Assembly (NCBI GenBank): GCA_002360455.1
Contig: DEQQ01000096.1
Coordinates: forward strand, 62,001 to 126,000
Reading direction: 5' to 3'
Source of the DNA: Saprospiraceae bacterium UBA3362
Lineage (GTDB): Bacteria > Bacteroidota > Bacteroidia > Chitinophagales > Saprospiraceae
Length of the DNA stretch: 64,000 bases
The notes beneath the pieces were generated by a model. It saw only the letters and a program-made list of their open reading frames with translations. It was not told the origin of the DNA and did no database searches. Shown here one piece after another: positions 28,151-37,862 of this stretch. The first letter of the stretch is position 1; every line of letters begins with the position of its first letter. The position numbers and the translations under genes were made by a program.

Positions 28151-29746
28151 TTATTGGATTATCAATTTCTCCAGTATTGAACTTCCGTTCCTTAGTTGCA
28201 CGAAAAGCAAATAAACTCCGGGAATTGCCTGATTTAATTGTGATGCTGTAATTTTTTTACCATCCATAGAGAGCAAATAATAATCCTGTATAGACTCCTT
28301 TTGTTTCGGGTTCCAATACCATTGTCCATTATAATCATACCGGATTAAATTATCTTCTTCAAACAGTACAGAAACCGTTTTAGAAAAATGAAATTCTAAC
28401 TGGGAATAATATTTTACCCTGTAATAATTATAGGAAGAGATATCCTCTCTATCATAAAAGTCAGTATGAGCTTCTTTAAGTTCTATATTGGCTAAAGGAA
28501 AAAAGCTTCTCCCATCTTTACTTTTTTCAATAGTCACAGTATGAACATCATTCAATCCTTCTTTCGTAATTTCTAAGTGAACCGCATTGGATGCTTTTTG
28601 TGCTGTAAGATTTAAATACTCAGTACTTAAAAATCCTCCTATTGACAGCAAGAATAAGCCATTGGCCATGTCGGAGACTATTATTTTTCCTGATGGTAAA
28701 TAGGGATAAACACCCCATGCTCCTGCATAACCTGCATAATTTGTGTTATTGGGTTCAGTGTCGTAATATGCAATTTTTACAGGATTTGTAGGATTGCTTG
28801 CATCCCAGACCTGAACTCCGTCATGATAATAGGAAGCAAAGATCGTGTTCGATTTATAATAGGGATTGTGCGGGATGCTCATAGTATCTAATGGAGCAAG
28901 AAGAGCAGATCTAAAAAGTGATTGCATATTGATCCGATTCAGATTGCTTACATCCAATATTTTTAAACTTGTGTTATGGGTTTCATCGGCCATTACCAAG
29001 AACTTGTTATTCTCATTTAGCCAACTGCTGTGGTTGTATCCTGACTGAGGATAATTGGTGTACTGAGCTAATTCTGTAGCATTTCCATTGGGATCTATGT
29101 CATAGATGTAAAGACCATTGTAGCCATGACTGCAATAAGCAGTATCATTTCTGACAAATAAATCATGAACATAATTGCCGGGCAAATCTATCCTTGCAAT
29201 TAATCTTGGTTTGGCCGGGTCAGGAGCCAGATCGTACATTAACAGATCCCAGTTTGAACTTCCCAGATTCTGACTTGCTCCGGCCAAATACAAATGGGCA
29301 GTTGCAGTGTCTATAAACAGCATATGGGCTTTGTGAAAAGTAGTGTCATCTCTTCCCACATAGTTTATTTTGGTTGGAGCTAAAGAAAGATCAAAAACAA
29401 CAAGACCCTCTTGAGAACCATAATGATCTGCAATAGAATAAATATAGTTTTTATAGGATTTGAATTCCCTCCACAAAGATCGTGCGCCGGGAGCATAAGC
29501 ATAAATTGGCTTTAAAGAACTGCTGCCCACCTCAAAAAAATGAATGCTATCCAAAGAGCCCAGGACGGCTATTTCTACATTGGGTTTATTATGCCAGGCC
29601 CAACAGTCACTGTAAGAAAATCCGCTAAAAGCTGGCAAACTTTGATCATCATATTGGTCAAGCTTAAACATATTCCAACCCTGACTCCAAACCGTGGCGG
29701 TGTCAACCAAACATAAAGCACAGATTATCAATGTAATAGGTCTCAT
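28151..29746 (-). CDS. LVIVD/choice-of-anchor B family protein with T9SS sorting domain
   Basis: The protein has a signal peptide (MRPITLIICALCLVDTATVW), then beta-propeller-like LVIVD repeats typical of the choice-of-anchor B family, and a C-terminal T9SS sorting domain. Propeller signatures include LGSLDSIHFFEVG, GLVVFDLSLAPTKI, HSSWLNENNKFLVMADETHN, ASYYHDGVQVWDASNPTNPV and KIIVSDMANGLFLL. The sorting domain ends GVYLLFVQLRNGSSILEKLI. The ATG at 29746 is preferred over 29776 because the hydrophobic signal begins there. It would be attached to or released from the surface. Its ligand or substrate is unknown. Confidence 0.85.
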   Translation of the reverse strand: MRPITLIICALCLVDTATVWSQGWNMFKLDQYDDQSLPAFSGFSYSDCWAWHNKPNVEIAVLGSLDSIHFFEVGSSSLKPIYAYAPGARSLWREFKSYKNYIYSIADHYGSQEGLVVFDLSLAPTKINYVGRDDTTFHKAHMLFIDTATAHLYLAGASQNLGSSNWDLLMYDLAPDPAKPRLIARIDLPGNYVHDLFVRNDTAYCSHGYNGLYIYDIDPNGNATELAQYTNYPQSGYNHSSWLNENNKFLVMADETHNTSLKILDVSNLNRINMQSLFRSALLAPLDTMSIPHNPYYKSNTIFASYYHDGVQVWDASNPTNPVKIAYYDTEPNNTNYAGYAGAWGVYPYLPSGKIIVSDMANGLFLLSIGGFLSTEYLNLTAQKASNAVHLEITKEGLNDVHTVTIEKSKDGRSFFPLANIELKEAHTDFYDREDISSYNYYRVKYYSQLEFHFSKTVSVLFEEDNLIRYDYNGQWYWNPKQKESIQDYYLLSMDGKKITASQLNQAIPGVYLLFVQLRNGSSILEKLIIQ

Positions 29747-29938
29747 TTTTAAATTGGATTTAGATTTAATGCACATTTTATCTTTCTCATTTTAGCTCAT
29801 TTCACTCCCTTGGCTACGCTAAACAATTAAATTATAACACAAATATATATAATAAAATATATTAATATGTATCAAATTTAGCTAAAGAACTAACCTGCCG
29901 ACTATTTCATCTATTATCTTTACGACAAAGCTTGCCAT

Positions 29939-30589
29939 ATGTTGTCTCAAAAAATCAAAACCATTTTATCAAAAGATCCCAAGATGGCAACCCTCATTGA
30001 GAAAATTCCTCATTCTCAATTGCAAAAACTTAAGTCCTCAAAATTTCAATTACGAGAATATCTTATTCTAAGCATTATCGGTCAGCAGCTGGCAATTAAA
30101 GCTGCCGATGCCATAAAGAAAAAATTTATAGCTCAATTTGAGAACCAAATACCAAGTTCGGAGAGAATATTAGCAACCCCTGACGAGATCCTTAAGAGTT
30201 GTGGACTTTCAACTCAAAAATTGAATTACATTAAAAACATATCGCAATATTGGATAGACAATAAATTGGATAAAAAGGATCTTGTAAGTTTGAGTGATGA
30301 AGAACTGATAGAACTTTTAACTCCCATTAAAGGTGTTGGAAAATGGACTGTTCAGATGGTTTTAATGTTTTGTTTAGCTAGGCCGGATGTTTTTGCCCCG
30401 GAAGATTATGGGCTGCAATCTGCAATGGTTGAACTCTATAGACTCAAACAGACAGGAGCGGAACTCAAGAAAAAAACTGTCCTGATAGCAGAAAAATGGA
30501 AACCTTATCGGACAACAGCCTGCCTCTATCTGTGGGCATTTAAGGATCAAAATGGATCAAAAAATTCAAAAACTAAAAAATATGATTAG
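29939..30589 (+). CDS. DNA-3-methyladenine glycosylase 2 (AlkA) family protein
   Basis: The 216-residue protein matches the HhH-GPD DNA glycosylases: LREYLILSIIGQQLAIKAAD, the helix-hairpin-helix with LLTPIKGVGKWTVQMVLMF and the catalytic region RPDVFAPEDYGLQ, where the Asp is the expected catalytic residue. It would remove alkylated bases in base excision repair. It lacks the N-terminal AlkA domain found in E. coli, as do many short bacterial relatives. The 3' end overlaps the next gene. Confidence 0.9.
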   Translation: MLSQKIKTILSKDPKMATLIEKIPHSQLQKLKSSKFQLREYLILSIIGQQLAIKAADAIKKKFIAQFENQIPSSERILATPDEILKSCGLSTQKLNYIKNISQYWIDNKLDKKDLVSLSDEELIELLTPIKGVGKWTVQMVLMFCLARPDVFAPEDYGLQSAMVELYRLKQTGAELKKKTVLIAEKWKPYRTTACLYLWAFKDQNGSKNSKTKKYD

Positions 30590-31073
30590 CGTAGCGGATT
30601 TTCAAAAAATAATGGATCAATTTTCGGATTCTCCAGCAACTGTAGATAAAGCAATCTTTAAAATTGAAAAAGAAAATGAGGTCCTCATGGATATTTTGCT
30701 TGGAACCCATGCAGAATTTTTGTCTGATGACGAAATGGATTTTTTAGTATTGTGTTTTCTCAGTTTTTACATGGCATACACAAAAGAGTACCAAATAAAA
30801 ACATTCGAAGAAAATGAAATTTCTGATGTTGAAGAAAGCACTTGGGGCAGACTCAATCAACTAAAGAATGTGGACAAGGCTTTGGATCTCTACTATGATG
30901 AATTGGAGGAAAAAGATTCTATAGAATTTGTGGGGCTTTTGGTTATGGAAATTGAAGACGAAGAGGCAAAGGAAATGGTTTTGTCTGATGTTGCAAAACA
31001 AATTTTTGTAACGGTTTTAATTAGCAGTTGTATTTTACTTTCTTCAAGTCCAAAACTTGATTTAAAAAAATAA
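30582..31073 (+). CDS. Hypothetical acidic protein downstream of AlkA-like gene
   Basis: A protein rich in Asp/Glu and helices, with EFLSDDEMDFLVLCFLSFYM in the first half and GRLNQLKNVDKALDLYYDEL in the second, and no recognised family. The ATG at 30582 overlaps the AlkA-like stop by 8 bases. An earlier ATG at 30552 in the same frame would overlap by 38 bases and is less likely. The short overlap indicates co-transcription and perhaps coupled translation. Confidence 0.75.
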   Translation: MISVADFQKIMDQFSDSPATVDKAIFKIEKENEVLMDILLGTHAEFLSDDEMDFLVLCFLSFYMAYTKEYQIKTFEENEISDVEESTWGRLNQLKNVDKALDLYYDELEEKDSIEFVGLLVMEIEDEEAKEMVLSDVAKQIFVTVLISSCILLSSSPKLDLKK

Positions 31074-31079
31074 ACAAAC

Positions 31080-32135
31080 TCAATCCTTATTCATTTCTCT
31101 TGGGCTTATTAATGTCTCTGCAATTTCTTTGCATAGCCATGGTCCTCGATATATCATTCCCGAATAAATTTGGACTAAGTCAGCTCCGGAGTTAATTCTT
31201 GCTGCAGCCTCTGCGCCGCTCATTATCCCTCCCACAGAAATTAATATCAAATCTTTGTTCGCTGTTCTGATGTATTTTAAAATCTCTTGACTTCTTTCAG
31301 CTAAAATTTTCCCGCTTAATCCACCGGATTCCGAAATTAAATATTTTGCTGATTGGAGAGATGACGGTCTGGAAATGGTAGTATTCGTAGCAATTATCCC
31401 GGTGAGCTTATTTTCTGTAACAACTTCTAAGACATCATTCAATTGTTCATTTGACAGATCAGGAGCTATTTTAAGAAAGACTGCTTTGGGTTGAGGATAA
31501 GAATAATTGAGCATTTGTACTGCAGACAACAGCTCTGATAATGGCTTTTTATCTTGTAATGTTCTAAGCCCCGGAGTGTTGGGCGACGAAACATTAATTA
31601 CAAAATAATTTACACAGTCAAACAAAACCTTAAAACAATATAGATAATCATCTATTGCTTTCTCTTGTTCTGTTGTTTTGTTTTTACCAATATTTCCACC
31701 AATGACTAATGAACTGTTGGGGTTTTGTTTTCTAAAAGATTTTATTCTTTTAGCCAAAGCATCTGCACCTTCATTATTAAATCCCATTCTGTTGATGATG
31801 CTTTCGTCTTGAATCAATCTAAACAATCTTGGTTTTGGATTTCCTTCCTGAGGTATTGGAGTGACAGTACCAACTTCAACATGGCCAAATCCTAGAACCT
31901 CAAGTTCATTTAGCCATTTACCATCTTTATCAAAACCTGCGGCGAGACCAACTTTATTACAAAAGCGAATGCCGCTTAGCTCAACTTTTTGAGAGTTATC
32001 AGTCTTAAAACTTGACTTAAGCCAGTTCGAAACGAAAGGGATAGAAAGGCCGAACTTAAAAAATCGCATAGAAGCATAATGAGCTTCCTCAGGATCGAGT
32101 TTAAATAATACGGTTTTAAGCAAATTCCAAATCAT
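31080..32135 (-). CDS. pyrD: Dihydroorotate dehydrogenase (quinone), class 2
   Basis: PyrD oxidises dihydroorotate to orotate using quinone in pyrimidine synthesis, at the inner membrane. The N-terminal helical extension (LLKTVLFKLDPEEAHYASMR) is the class 2 membrane-binding region. NKVGLAAGFDKDGKWLNELE, VEVGTVTPIPQEGNPKPRLF and the catalytic-serine motif VINVSSPNTPGLRTLQ follow, then GIIATNTTISRP and the FMN-binding LISVGGIMSGAEAAARINSG. Length of 351 is normal. It is preceded by dnaX with 56 bases between. Confidence 0.96.
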   Translation of the reverse strand: MIWNLLKTVLFKLDPEEAHYASMRFFKFGLSIPFVSNWLKSSFKTDNSQKVELSGIRFCNKVGLAAGFDKDGKWLNELEVLGFGHVEVGTVTPIPQEGNPKPRLFRLIQDESIINRMGFNNEGADALAKRIKSFRKQNPNSSLVIGGNIGKNKTTEQEKAIDDYLYCFKVLFDCVNYFVINVSSPNTPGLRTLQDKKPLSELLSAVQMLNYSYPQPKAVFLKIAPDLSNEQLNDVLEVVTENKLTGIIATNTTISRPSSLQSAKYLISESGGLSGKILAERSQEILKYIRTANKDLILISVGGIMSGAEAAARINSGADLVQIYSGMIYRGPWLCKEIAETLISPREMNKD

Positions 32136-32191
32136 ATTTATCTAAATAAGAAGGCGTGTAAAAATGAAATCAATGGTATAGGATAAAACCT

Positions 32192-33958
32192 TCAATCTTC
32201 ATGTAACTTGAGATTGAGAGTTTCTTTGAATTTGGCAATCAAAGGATTTTTTTCTAACATTGAATCCCACTTCTCTTTTGAGGTAAAAACTTTTGGCTTC
32301 TCTTTTTCTAAAGACTCTGCCATGGCAGGATCTATTTCAATAAGAATTGAATAATCTTTTGCGTCAAATTGAGTTCTTAATTTTTCTTCCAGCTTCAATT
32401 CTTGTCTAATACTTTCTTTTGATAACAAAGAGGCAACAAGAAATTTTATGGTATTGGATTCCAAGATAATTTGAGTGTTATTCATGGTCACTCTCAAGGA
32501 AGCCGATTCAGTTTCCTGTTTTAGTTCATCCCAAAATTCTTGAAGATGTTCGATACTGATTTGTTTACTATTTATTTTTTTAGCCTGTTCGTCTTCAATT
32601 ATTTTTTTTCTCAAAATATCCAAACCGGCCAATGTAGGAAGTTTTTTTCCTGAAGAAGAATTGCTTACAGGAGAAGAAATTGATTCTTTCGGAGGAGTAG
32701 ATATTGTAGCTAAAGGAGGAGAAGTTGCAGTCTTTTGTTGACTTTCAACTTGTGGTAATACAGGCTTTGTATCAATTTCCTTAAGATTGGACTGAGTAGT
32801 TGATATATTGGAGCTTGAATTGGTGGTGTTAGAGGAAATTATTTTAGGTTCAGGATTTTTTTTTTGATGAGACTGAGAACAAAGTTTTAATATTAATATT
32901 TCAGTATGCAATCTTTTGTTTTTTGCTCTTGATAAATTAACTTCTGTCTCATTGATATTGTGCAATGCTGTCATAAGAAAAGAGGGAGAACAAACTTCAG
33001 CTTGTTGTTTGTACTTCTCGCTCCATACAGCACTAACATCTAATAAACCGATAAGATCTTCATTTTTGCACATCAACAAATTTCTCATGTGTAAGGCAAT
33101 TCCATCCAAGAATACCTCGGGATCAAATCCGTTTTGGATAATTTTATCTAATAATATCAAAGCTTTGGAACTGTCTTCTGTAATGAAGGCTTCAGTAAAT
33201 TTAAAATAGTAATCGGTATCCAATATATTAAGGTTGCTCAATACATCATCATAGCTTATTTTTTTTCCACTGTAAGAGCTTATTCTATCAAAAATACTTA
33301 GAGCATCACGAAGAGCGCCGTCGGCCTTTTGGGCAATCATGGCAAGGGCTTTATCTTCAGCTTCTATGGATTCTCGAGTACAAATTTTTTGCAATTGCAG
33401 GATAATGTCATGTTCAGAAATTCTTTTAAAATCATAAATCTGACATCGACTTAAAATGGTTGGAAGGATCTTGTGTTTTTCGGTTGTTGCAAGTATAAAC
33501 TTTGCATAAGGAGGAGGTTCCTCTAATGTTTTTAAAAACGCATTGAAAGCTTGAGAGGATAACATATGAACCTCGTCAACTATATAAATTTTATATTTAC
33601 CATACTGAGGTTGGTAGCGAACTTGCTCAACCAGAACACGAATATCATCTACACTATTGTTTGAAGCTGCATCCAGTTCAAAAATATTAAAGGACGCATT
33701 TTCTTGAAATGAAATGCATGTTGAGCATTCGTTGCAGGGTTCCCATTCAGAACTCGGATTTTCACAATTCAGTACACGAGCCAATATTCTCGCACAAGTG
33801 GTTTTACCAACACCCCTTGGCCCGCAAAACAGGAATGCATGAGCAACCTGATTCTTTTGCAGAGCATTTTTTAGAGTCCTGGCTACATGATCCTGACCCA
33901 TAACATCAGACCATCTTAGAGGTCTGTATTTACGAGCTGAAACGAGAAAATTTTCCAA
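32192..33958 (-). CDS. dnaX: DNA polymerase III subunits gamma/tau
   Basis: DnaX is the clamp-loader ATPase. The 588-residue protein has Walker A (GPRGVGKTTCARILAR), a zinc-binding module (CENPSSEWEPCNECSTC), Walker B with IYIVDEVHMLSSQAFNAFLK, and the sensor TTEKHKILPTILSRCQIYDF. The region from about residue 365 to 430 is a low-complexity Ser/Pro/Thr linker, followed by a C-terminal tau-like domain (about 435-588) that would contact the polymerase. I see no obvious frameshift slip site and cannot say whether gamma is made separately. Confidence 0.96.
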   Translation of the reverse strand: MENFLVSARKYRPLRWSDVMGQDHVARTLKNALQKNQVAHAFLFCGPRGVGKTTCARILARVLNCENPSSEWEPCNECSTCISFQENASFNIFELDAASNNSVDDIRVLVEQVRYQPQYGKYKIYIVDEVHMLSSQAFNAFLKTLEEPPPYAKFILATTEKHKILPTILSRCQIYDFKRISEHDIILQLQKICTRESIEAEDKALAMIAQKADGALRDALSIFDRISSYSGKKISYDDVLSNLNILDTDYYFKFTEAFITEDSSKALILLDKIIQNGFDPEVFLDGIALHMRNLLMCKNEDLIGLLDVSAVWSEKYKQQAEVCSPSFLMTALHNINETEVNLSRAKNKRLHTEILILKLCSQSHQKKNPEPKIISSNTTNSSSNISTTQSNLKEIDTKPVLPQVESQQKTATSPPLATISTPPKESISSPVSNSSSGKKLPTLAGLDILRKKIIEDEQAKKINSKQISIEHLQEFWDELKQETESASLRVTMNNTQIILESNTIKFLVASLLSKESIRQELKLEEKLRTQFDAKDYSILIEIDPAMAESLEKEKPKVFTSKEKWDSMLEKNPLIAKFKETLNLKLHED

Positions 33959-34165
33959 GGTACAATTGTTTAATAGTTACTTTCTGTGCCCTATCTAAAA
34001 GAAAGGATGAAATTGAAATGATAAGTCATTGATTAGAATATAACAACTCTACTCCATCACCACTCAAAAACTCTCTACACAGTAATTCAGCTAAGAAAAT
34101 TTTTTAAATTTCCCTTAATTATCCTAAGATTGCAAATGTATGATATTATATTGAGCAAATAAAAC
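33959..34165. other. Intergenic region upstream of dnaX
   Basis: AT-rich DNA with no clear gene. It presumably holds the dnaX promoter on the minus strand, which I could not assign. Confidence 0.4.
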
Positions 34166-34264
34166 TTGAAGTCTAAAAATAGAAGAATTTTGGAGGCTCA
34201 GTTTGTAAAGATAAATAAACTTATCCCCAATGGCATTATTATAGAAGAGAAAGGGCTAAATTAA
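34166..34264 (+). CDS. Possible small ORF of 32 codons before a terminator
   Basis: A TTG at 34166 opens a 32-codon frame that would start MKSKNRRILEAQFVKINKLI and end PNGIIIEEKGLN, with an in-frame stop two codons before the start. Amino acid composition looks protein-like (basic start, then amphipathic). The frame ends at the base of a hairpin terminator. There is no ATG and no recognised family, so it may be chance. Confidence 0.25.
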   Translation: MKSKNRRILEAQFVKINKLIPNGIIIEEKGLN

Positions 34265-34293
34265 AAAGGGGCATTGATCAGATACCCCTTTTT
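34263..34293. terminator. Hairpin terminator
   Basis: AAAAAGGGG and CCCCTTTTT form a stem with a loop of 13 bases. It can serve the minus-strand lipoprotein gene ending at 34329, and also a transcript from the left on the plus strand. Confidence 0.75.
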
Positions 34294-34328
34294 GTATTAC
34301 TTGATGGTTCACAAATGGACCCTATAAA

Positions 34329-34961
34329 TTAAAACTTTATTCCTAGCCCATAGCTTGTAAACGTTCCTCCGGTTCCATCAACCGAGAACAATAAATTTCC
34401 GCCAACAATAAATTTTATGCGTTTTCCTACTTCAAAATGAGGAGCAATTCCTATCAAATTTCCTCCAATTTCTTCGCTATTTCCAAAAAATCCGAGTTTG
34501 GTATAATTAGGGCTAATTCCAATTGTAAATATCGGAGATGGCTGGAATGAAAAATGAAGAGGTAAAGAAAAAATATAGAATCCAGCTGTATTAAGTTTAG
34601 AATCAGAAACTCCTTTTGCACTAAAAACCAGTCCACCAATATTGGCTCCAACGGCTAAAGAAGCTTTGGAGTCTACTTCATTACCGAAAATGTTATATTT
34701 CCCTCCCACATACAAACCGGCAGGAAAATTGTATTTGAATGTAAGATCAAATTTATCGGATAGTCCGACATTACCTTGGAACTCAGGAATAGAAAGAGGA
34801 AGAGATCCAAATGTGCCACTGGAACCAATAGCAGCACCATTGAGGGTGGCCCCAAAATCTGCTTCGCCTTTACCTGAGGTTTTTCCCGTTTGGAATTGAG
34901 TAAACGAAAAACAAGAAGCGAATAATGAAACTATACAAAATGCAATAAATAAGTTTTTCAT
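34329..34961 (-). CDS. Putative outer membrane beta-barrel lipoprotein
   Basis: From the ATG at 34961 the protein starts MKNLFIAFCIVSLFASCFSF, with a lipobox-like FASC placing the lipidated Cys at about residue 16. The rest is Gly-rich alternating beta strands (GLSDKFDLTFKYNFPAGLY, GLYVGGKYNIFGNEV, FIVGGNLLFSVDGTGGTF) and ends in GLGIKF with a C-terminal aromatic, as in outer membrane beta-barrels. The frame is open to 35009 but the extension lacks a signal sequence start. No family name can be given. Confidence 0.75.
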   Translation of the reverse strand: MKNLFIAFCIVSLFASCFSFTQFQTGKTSGKGEADFGATLNGAAIGSSGTFGSLPLSIPEFQGNVGLSDKFDLTFKYNFPAGLYVGGKYNIFGNEVDSKASLAVGANIGGLVFSAKGVSDSKLNTAGFYIFSLPLHFSFQPSPIFTIGISPNYTKLGFFGNSEEIGGNLIGIAPHFEVGKRIKFIVGGNLLFSVDGTGGTFTSYGLGIKF

Positions 34962-35140
34962 AATAATGAGGTTTATAAGTTTTTTTATAATACGAGCAAA
35001 GCTATGCATAACATTGTTAATATTTTTCTAATATTATGATATAATTCCATTAATAAAAATTGGAAATGTACAGTGAACTATTCTTAGGGTTAAACTTGGG
35101 TTAAATTCGCTATTTGGAAATTTAAATTTAGTTTTCATTG

Positions 35141-35148
35141 TAACTTTG
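35141..35148 (+). promoter_or_regulatory. Putative -7 box for the DsbD-like gene
   Basis: TAACTTTG matches TAnnTTTG and lies 43 bases before the ATG at 35192. No TTG is found at the proper upstream distance, so only the -7 element is supported. Confidence 0.4.
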
Positions 35149-35191
35149 TTGATCCGTAGGAAATTTCTTACTGTATAATGTCCAAAGACTT

Positions 35192-37714
35192 ATGAAAAAA
35201 CTGTATAATATATTGATTTTAAGCATTTTAGTTTTTAGTTTGCAGGCGCAACTCTTAGATCCGGTACACTGGACAACAGAGGTCAAATCATTAGGCGACA
35301 ATACATATCAACTTTATTTCAAAGCTACTTTGGATCAAGGTTGGGCAATATACAGCCAAAGCTCCGATCCAAATGCAGCCGCTCCAACAGAAATCAGTTT
35401 TGCTAAAGATGCCAATATCAGTCTTATTGGAAAACCGGAAGAACTTGGCAAAAAGAAAGAAGGCCCTGAGCCATTATTTGATAATCTAATAGTTTCAAAA
35501 TATTATGATCATGTAGATTTTGTTCAAAAAATAAAGGTCAAGGATCCAAATAAACCTGTTCAAGCTGAGGTTTATTATATGACTTGCAATAGTGAAAAAT
35601 GCATTCCACCAACACCAAAACCAATTACTTTTTATCTCTCAGAAGGAACTAAAACTACAGGAGATGCAGGAACCTCTGATCATTCCATTGCAACAGCAAG
35701 CACAAGTTCTACTCCAACAGAAATCAATTCAAGTTCATCTACTAAAGATTCTAAGTTGCTTGATCCTGTCAAAGTAAAATGCGAAATGTCTAAGTCAGCA
35801 GCCGGAAACCCTGTGTTAACTTTTACAGCCACCATGGATGAAGGCTGGCACATTTATTCTAACAAAATTGCTGATGGTGGTCCGATTCCGAGCAGTGTAG
35901 ATTTTGAACAGGGTTCTCATTTTACATTAAAAGGAGAGTTGCAGGAAAAATCAGAACATAAAATTTCTGCATATGATGAAATTTTTGAAATGGATCTAGT
36001 AAAATATAAGGAGCAGGTTCAGTTTATTCAAGAAATAGAAGTCAAAGATCCCAATACACTTGTTAAAGGATCTTTCACATATCAAACCTGTGATGCCAAA
36101 CAATGTCTTCCTCCGGTAACACTGGGTTTTTCTTATGATCCAAAAACAGAAAAATTAATTTTTGAAGGAGCAAACAAAGGGACAGGAATGGCGCCTCCTA
36201 TTGATTTCAATGGTGACATAGTAGATCAGTCCAACCCAAACTTGATTAATGGGCTGGAAAATCCAAAAGGAAACTGTGGAGAGGAATTGATTAAAGGGAC
36301 AAGTAATTGGTGGACTTTTATTTTTGGATTTATTGGTGGCTTGTTAGCTATATTGACCCCCTGTGTCTTTCCAATGATTCCACTTACAGTGTCATTTTTT
36401 ACAAAAGATTCAAAGCAAAAAGGAATTAGAAATGCAATAATATATGGAATATTTATTATAATCATTTATGTTAGTATAGGTCTGTTGGTTACAAGTATTT
36501 TTGGAGCAACCGCACTGAATGAGCTATCCACAAATTGGATTGCAAACTTTATTTTTTTTATTATTTTTATTGTGTTTGCATTTTCATTTTTTGGATATTT
36601 TGAAATTACATTACCAAGTTCATGGACTACAAAATCAGATGCACTAAGTGAGTCAGGGGGATTGATTGGAATTTTTTTTATGGCGTTTACACTTGCACTA
36701 GTCTCTTTTTCTTGCACAGGACCCATCGTTGGATCGGCATTGGTACAATCTGCGACTTCTAAACTTGGACCCTTTTTAGTCATGCTAGGATTCAGTATGG
36801 CGCTTGCTATTCCATTTGGATTGTTTGCTGCGTTTCCAGCCTGGTTAAACAGCTTGCCCAAAAGTGGATCTTGGATGACCAATGTCAAGGTGGTACTGGG
36901 TTTTTTGGAACTTGCCCTGGCGTTAAAGTTTTTGTCAAATACAGATATGGCGCGAAAATGGAATATACTTCCTTATGAAGTGTTTATGGCGCTTTGGGTC
37001 GTTATTTTTGCTCTTATGACGGCTTATTTATTTGGTTTGTTTAAATTTCCTCATGATAGCCCGGTAAAAAAATTATCTAAACCGAGAATGGTATTCGCTT
37101 TAGCTGCATTGGGAATGACTTTTTACTTGGCTTCCGGGTTCATTTATCAAAAAGATGTGAATTCTTATAGGTCGCTTAACCTTATGAGTGGAATTGCACC
37201 TCCGTCCACATACAATTTATTTTTACCAAAAGCACAAATTAATGAAACATTAAAAAGTAAATATATTTCATTTACAAAGTGCGCAAATAATCTGGATTGC
37301 TTTAAAGATTATTATGAAGGATTGACTTATGCTAAGGAAGTGAACAAGCCTATTTTGTTAGATTACACGGGTATATTTTGTCAAAATTGCAGAAGAACAG
37401 AAGATAGAATTTGGGTTGCTGATAGAGTAAGAAATACAATTGCAAATGATTATGTATTGGTTTCTTTATATTGTGATGACCCTAAGCAACTTGATAAGCA
37501 GATCCTCTCAAAACCGCGAAACATTGTACTTAAAACAGTAGGAAACAAATGGGCAGATCATCAAATATTAAACTTTGAACAGAATTCACAGCCTTTGTAT
37601 GTTCTCCTTACTCCTCAAGAAGAAATTTTAGCAAAACCAAGAGGATATCGGGATGGAATTGATTCCTATTATGATTTTTTACAATGTGGATTGAATGCTT
37701 TTAAAAAGATTTAA
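35192..37714 (+). CDS. Protein-disulfide reductase, DsbD family, with duplicated N-terminal domain
   Basis: The 840-residue protein has a signal peptide (to about residue 20), two tandem DsbD-alpha-like domains (about 25-150 and 195-330), an eight-helix CcdA-like membrane domain (about 375-640) and a C-terminal thioredoxin-like domain (about 690-835). Redox cysteines are TCNSEKCIPP and TCDAKQCLPP in the two N-terminal domains, TPCVFPMIP and SFSCTGPIVG in the membrane part, and GIFCQNCRRTEDRIW (CxxC) in the thioredoxin part. It would carry electrons from cytoplasmic thioredoxin to periplasmic partners. The tandem N-terminal domain is unusual compared with E. coli DsbD, which has one. Confidence 0.92.
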   Translation: MKKLYNILILSILVFSLQAQLLDPVHWTTEVKSLGDNTYQLYFKATLDQGWAIYSQSSDPNAAAPTEISFAKDANISLIGKPEELGKKKEGPEPLFDNLIVSKYYDHVDFVQKIKVKDPNKPVQAEVYYMTCNSEKCIPPTPKPITFYLSEGTKTTGDAGTSDHSIATASTSSTPTEINSSSSTKDSKLLDPVKVKCEMSKSAAGNPVLTFTATMDEGWHIYSNKIADGGPIPSSVDFEQGSHFTLKGELQEKSEHKISAYDEIFEMDLVKYKEQVQFIQEIEVKDPNTLVKGSFTYQTCDAKQCLPPVTLGFSYDPKTEKLIFEGANKGTGMAPPIDFNGDIVDQSNPNLINGLENPKGNCGEELIKGTSNWWTFIFGFIGGLLAILTPCVFPMIPLTVSFFTKDSKQKGIRNAIIYGIFIIIIYVSIGLLVTSIFGATALNELSTNWIANFIFFIIFIVFAFSFFGYFEITLPSSWTTKSDALSESGGLIGIFFMAFTLALVSFSCTGPIVGSALVQSATSKLGPFLVMLGFSMALAIPFGLFAAFPAWLNSLPKSGSWMTNVKVVLGFLELALALKFLSNTDMARKWNILPYEVFMALWVVIFALMTAYLFGLFKFPHDSPVKKLSKPRMVFALAALGMTFYLASGFIYQKDVNSYRSLNLMSGIAPPSTYNLFLPKAQINETLKSKYISFTKCANNLDCFKDYYEGLTYAKEVNKPILLDYTGIFCQNCRRTEDRIWVADRVRNTIANDYVLVSLYCDDPKQLDKQILSKPRNIVLKTVGNKWADHQILNFEQNSQPLYVLLTPQEEILAKPRGYRDGIDSYYDFLQCGLNAFKKI

Positions 37715-37862
37715 AATCAATAGCAGAGTCCATTTGAATTAAGCTCTAAATTTTTTTGAATCGTATTCTCCTTGATGAATTTTTCTCAATAAATGTTCAA
37801 AACAGCTGTGCCTGATTGCGAACACTGCAAACCGTGTTCAAAAATGATCAAACGGCAAATTA

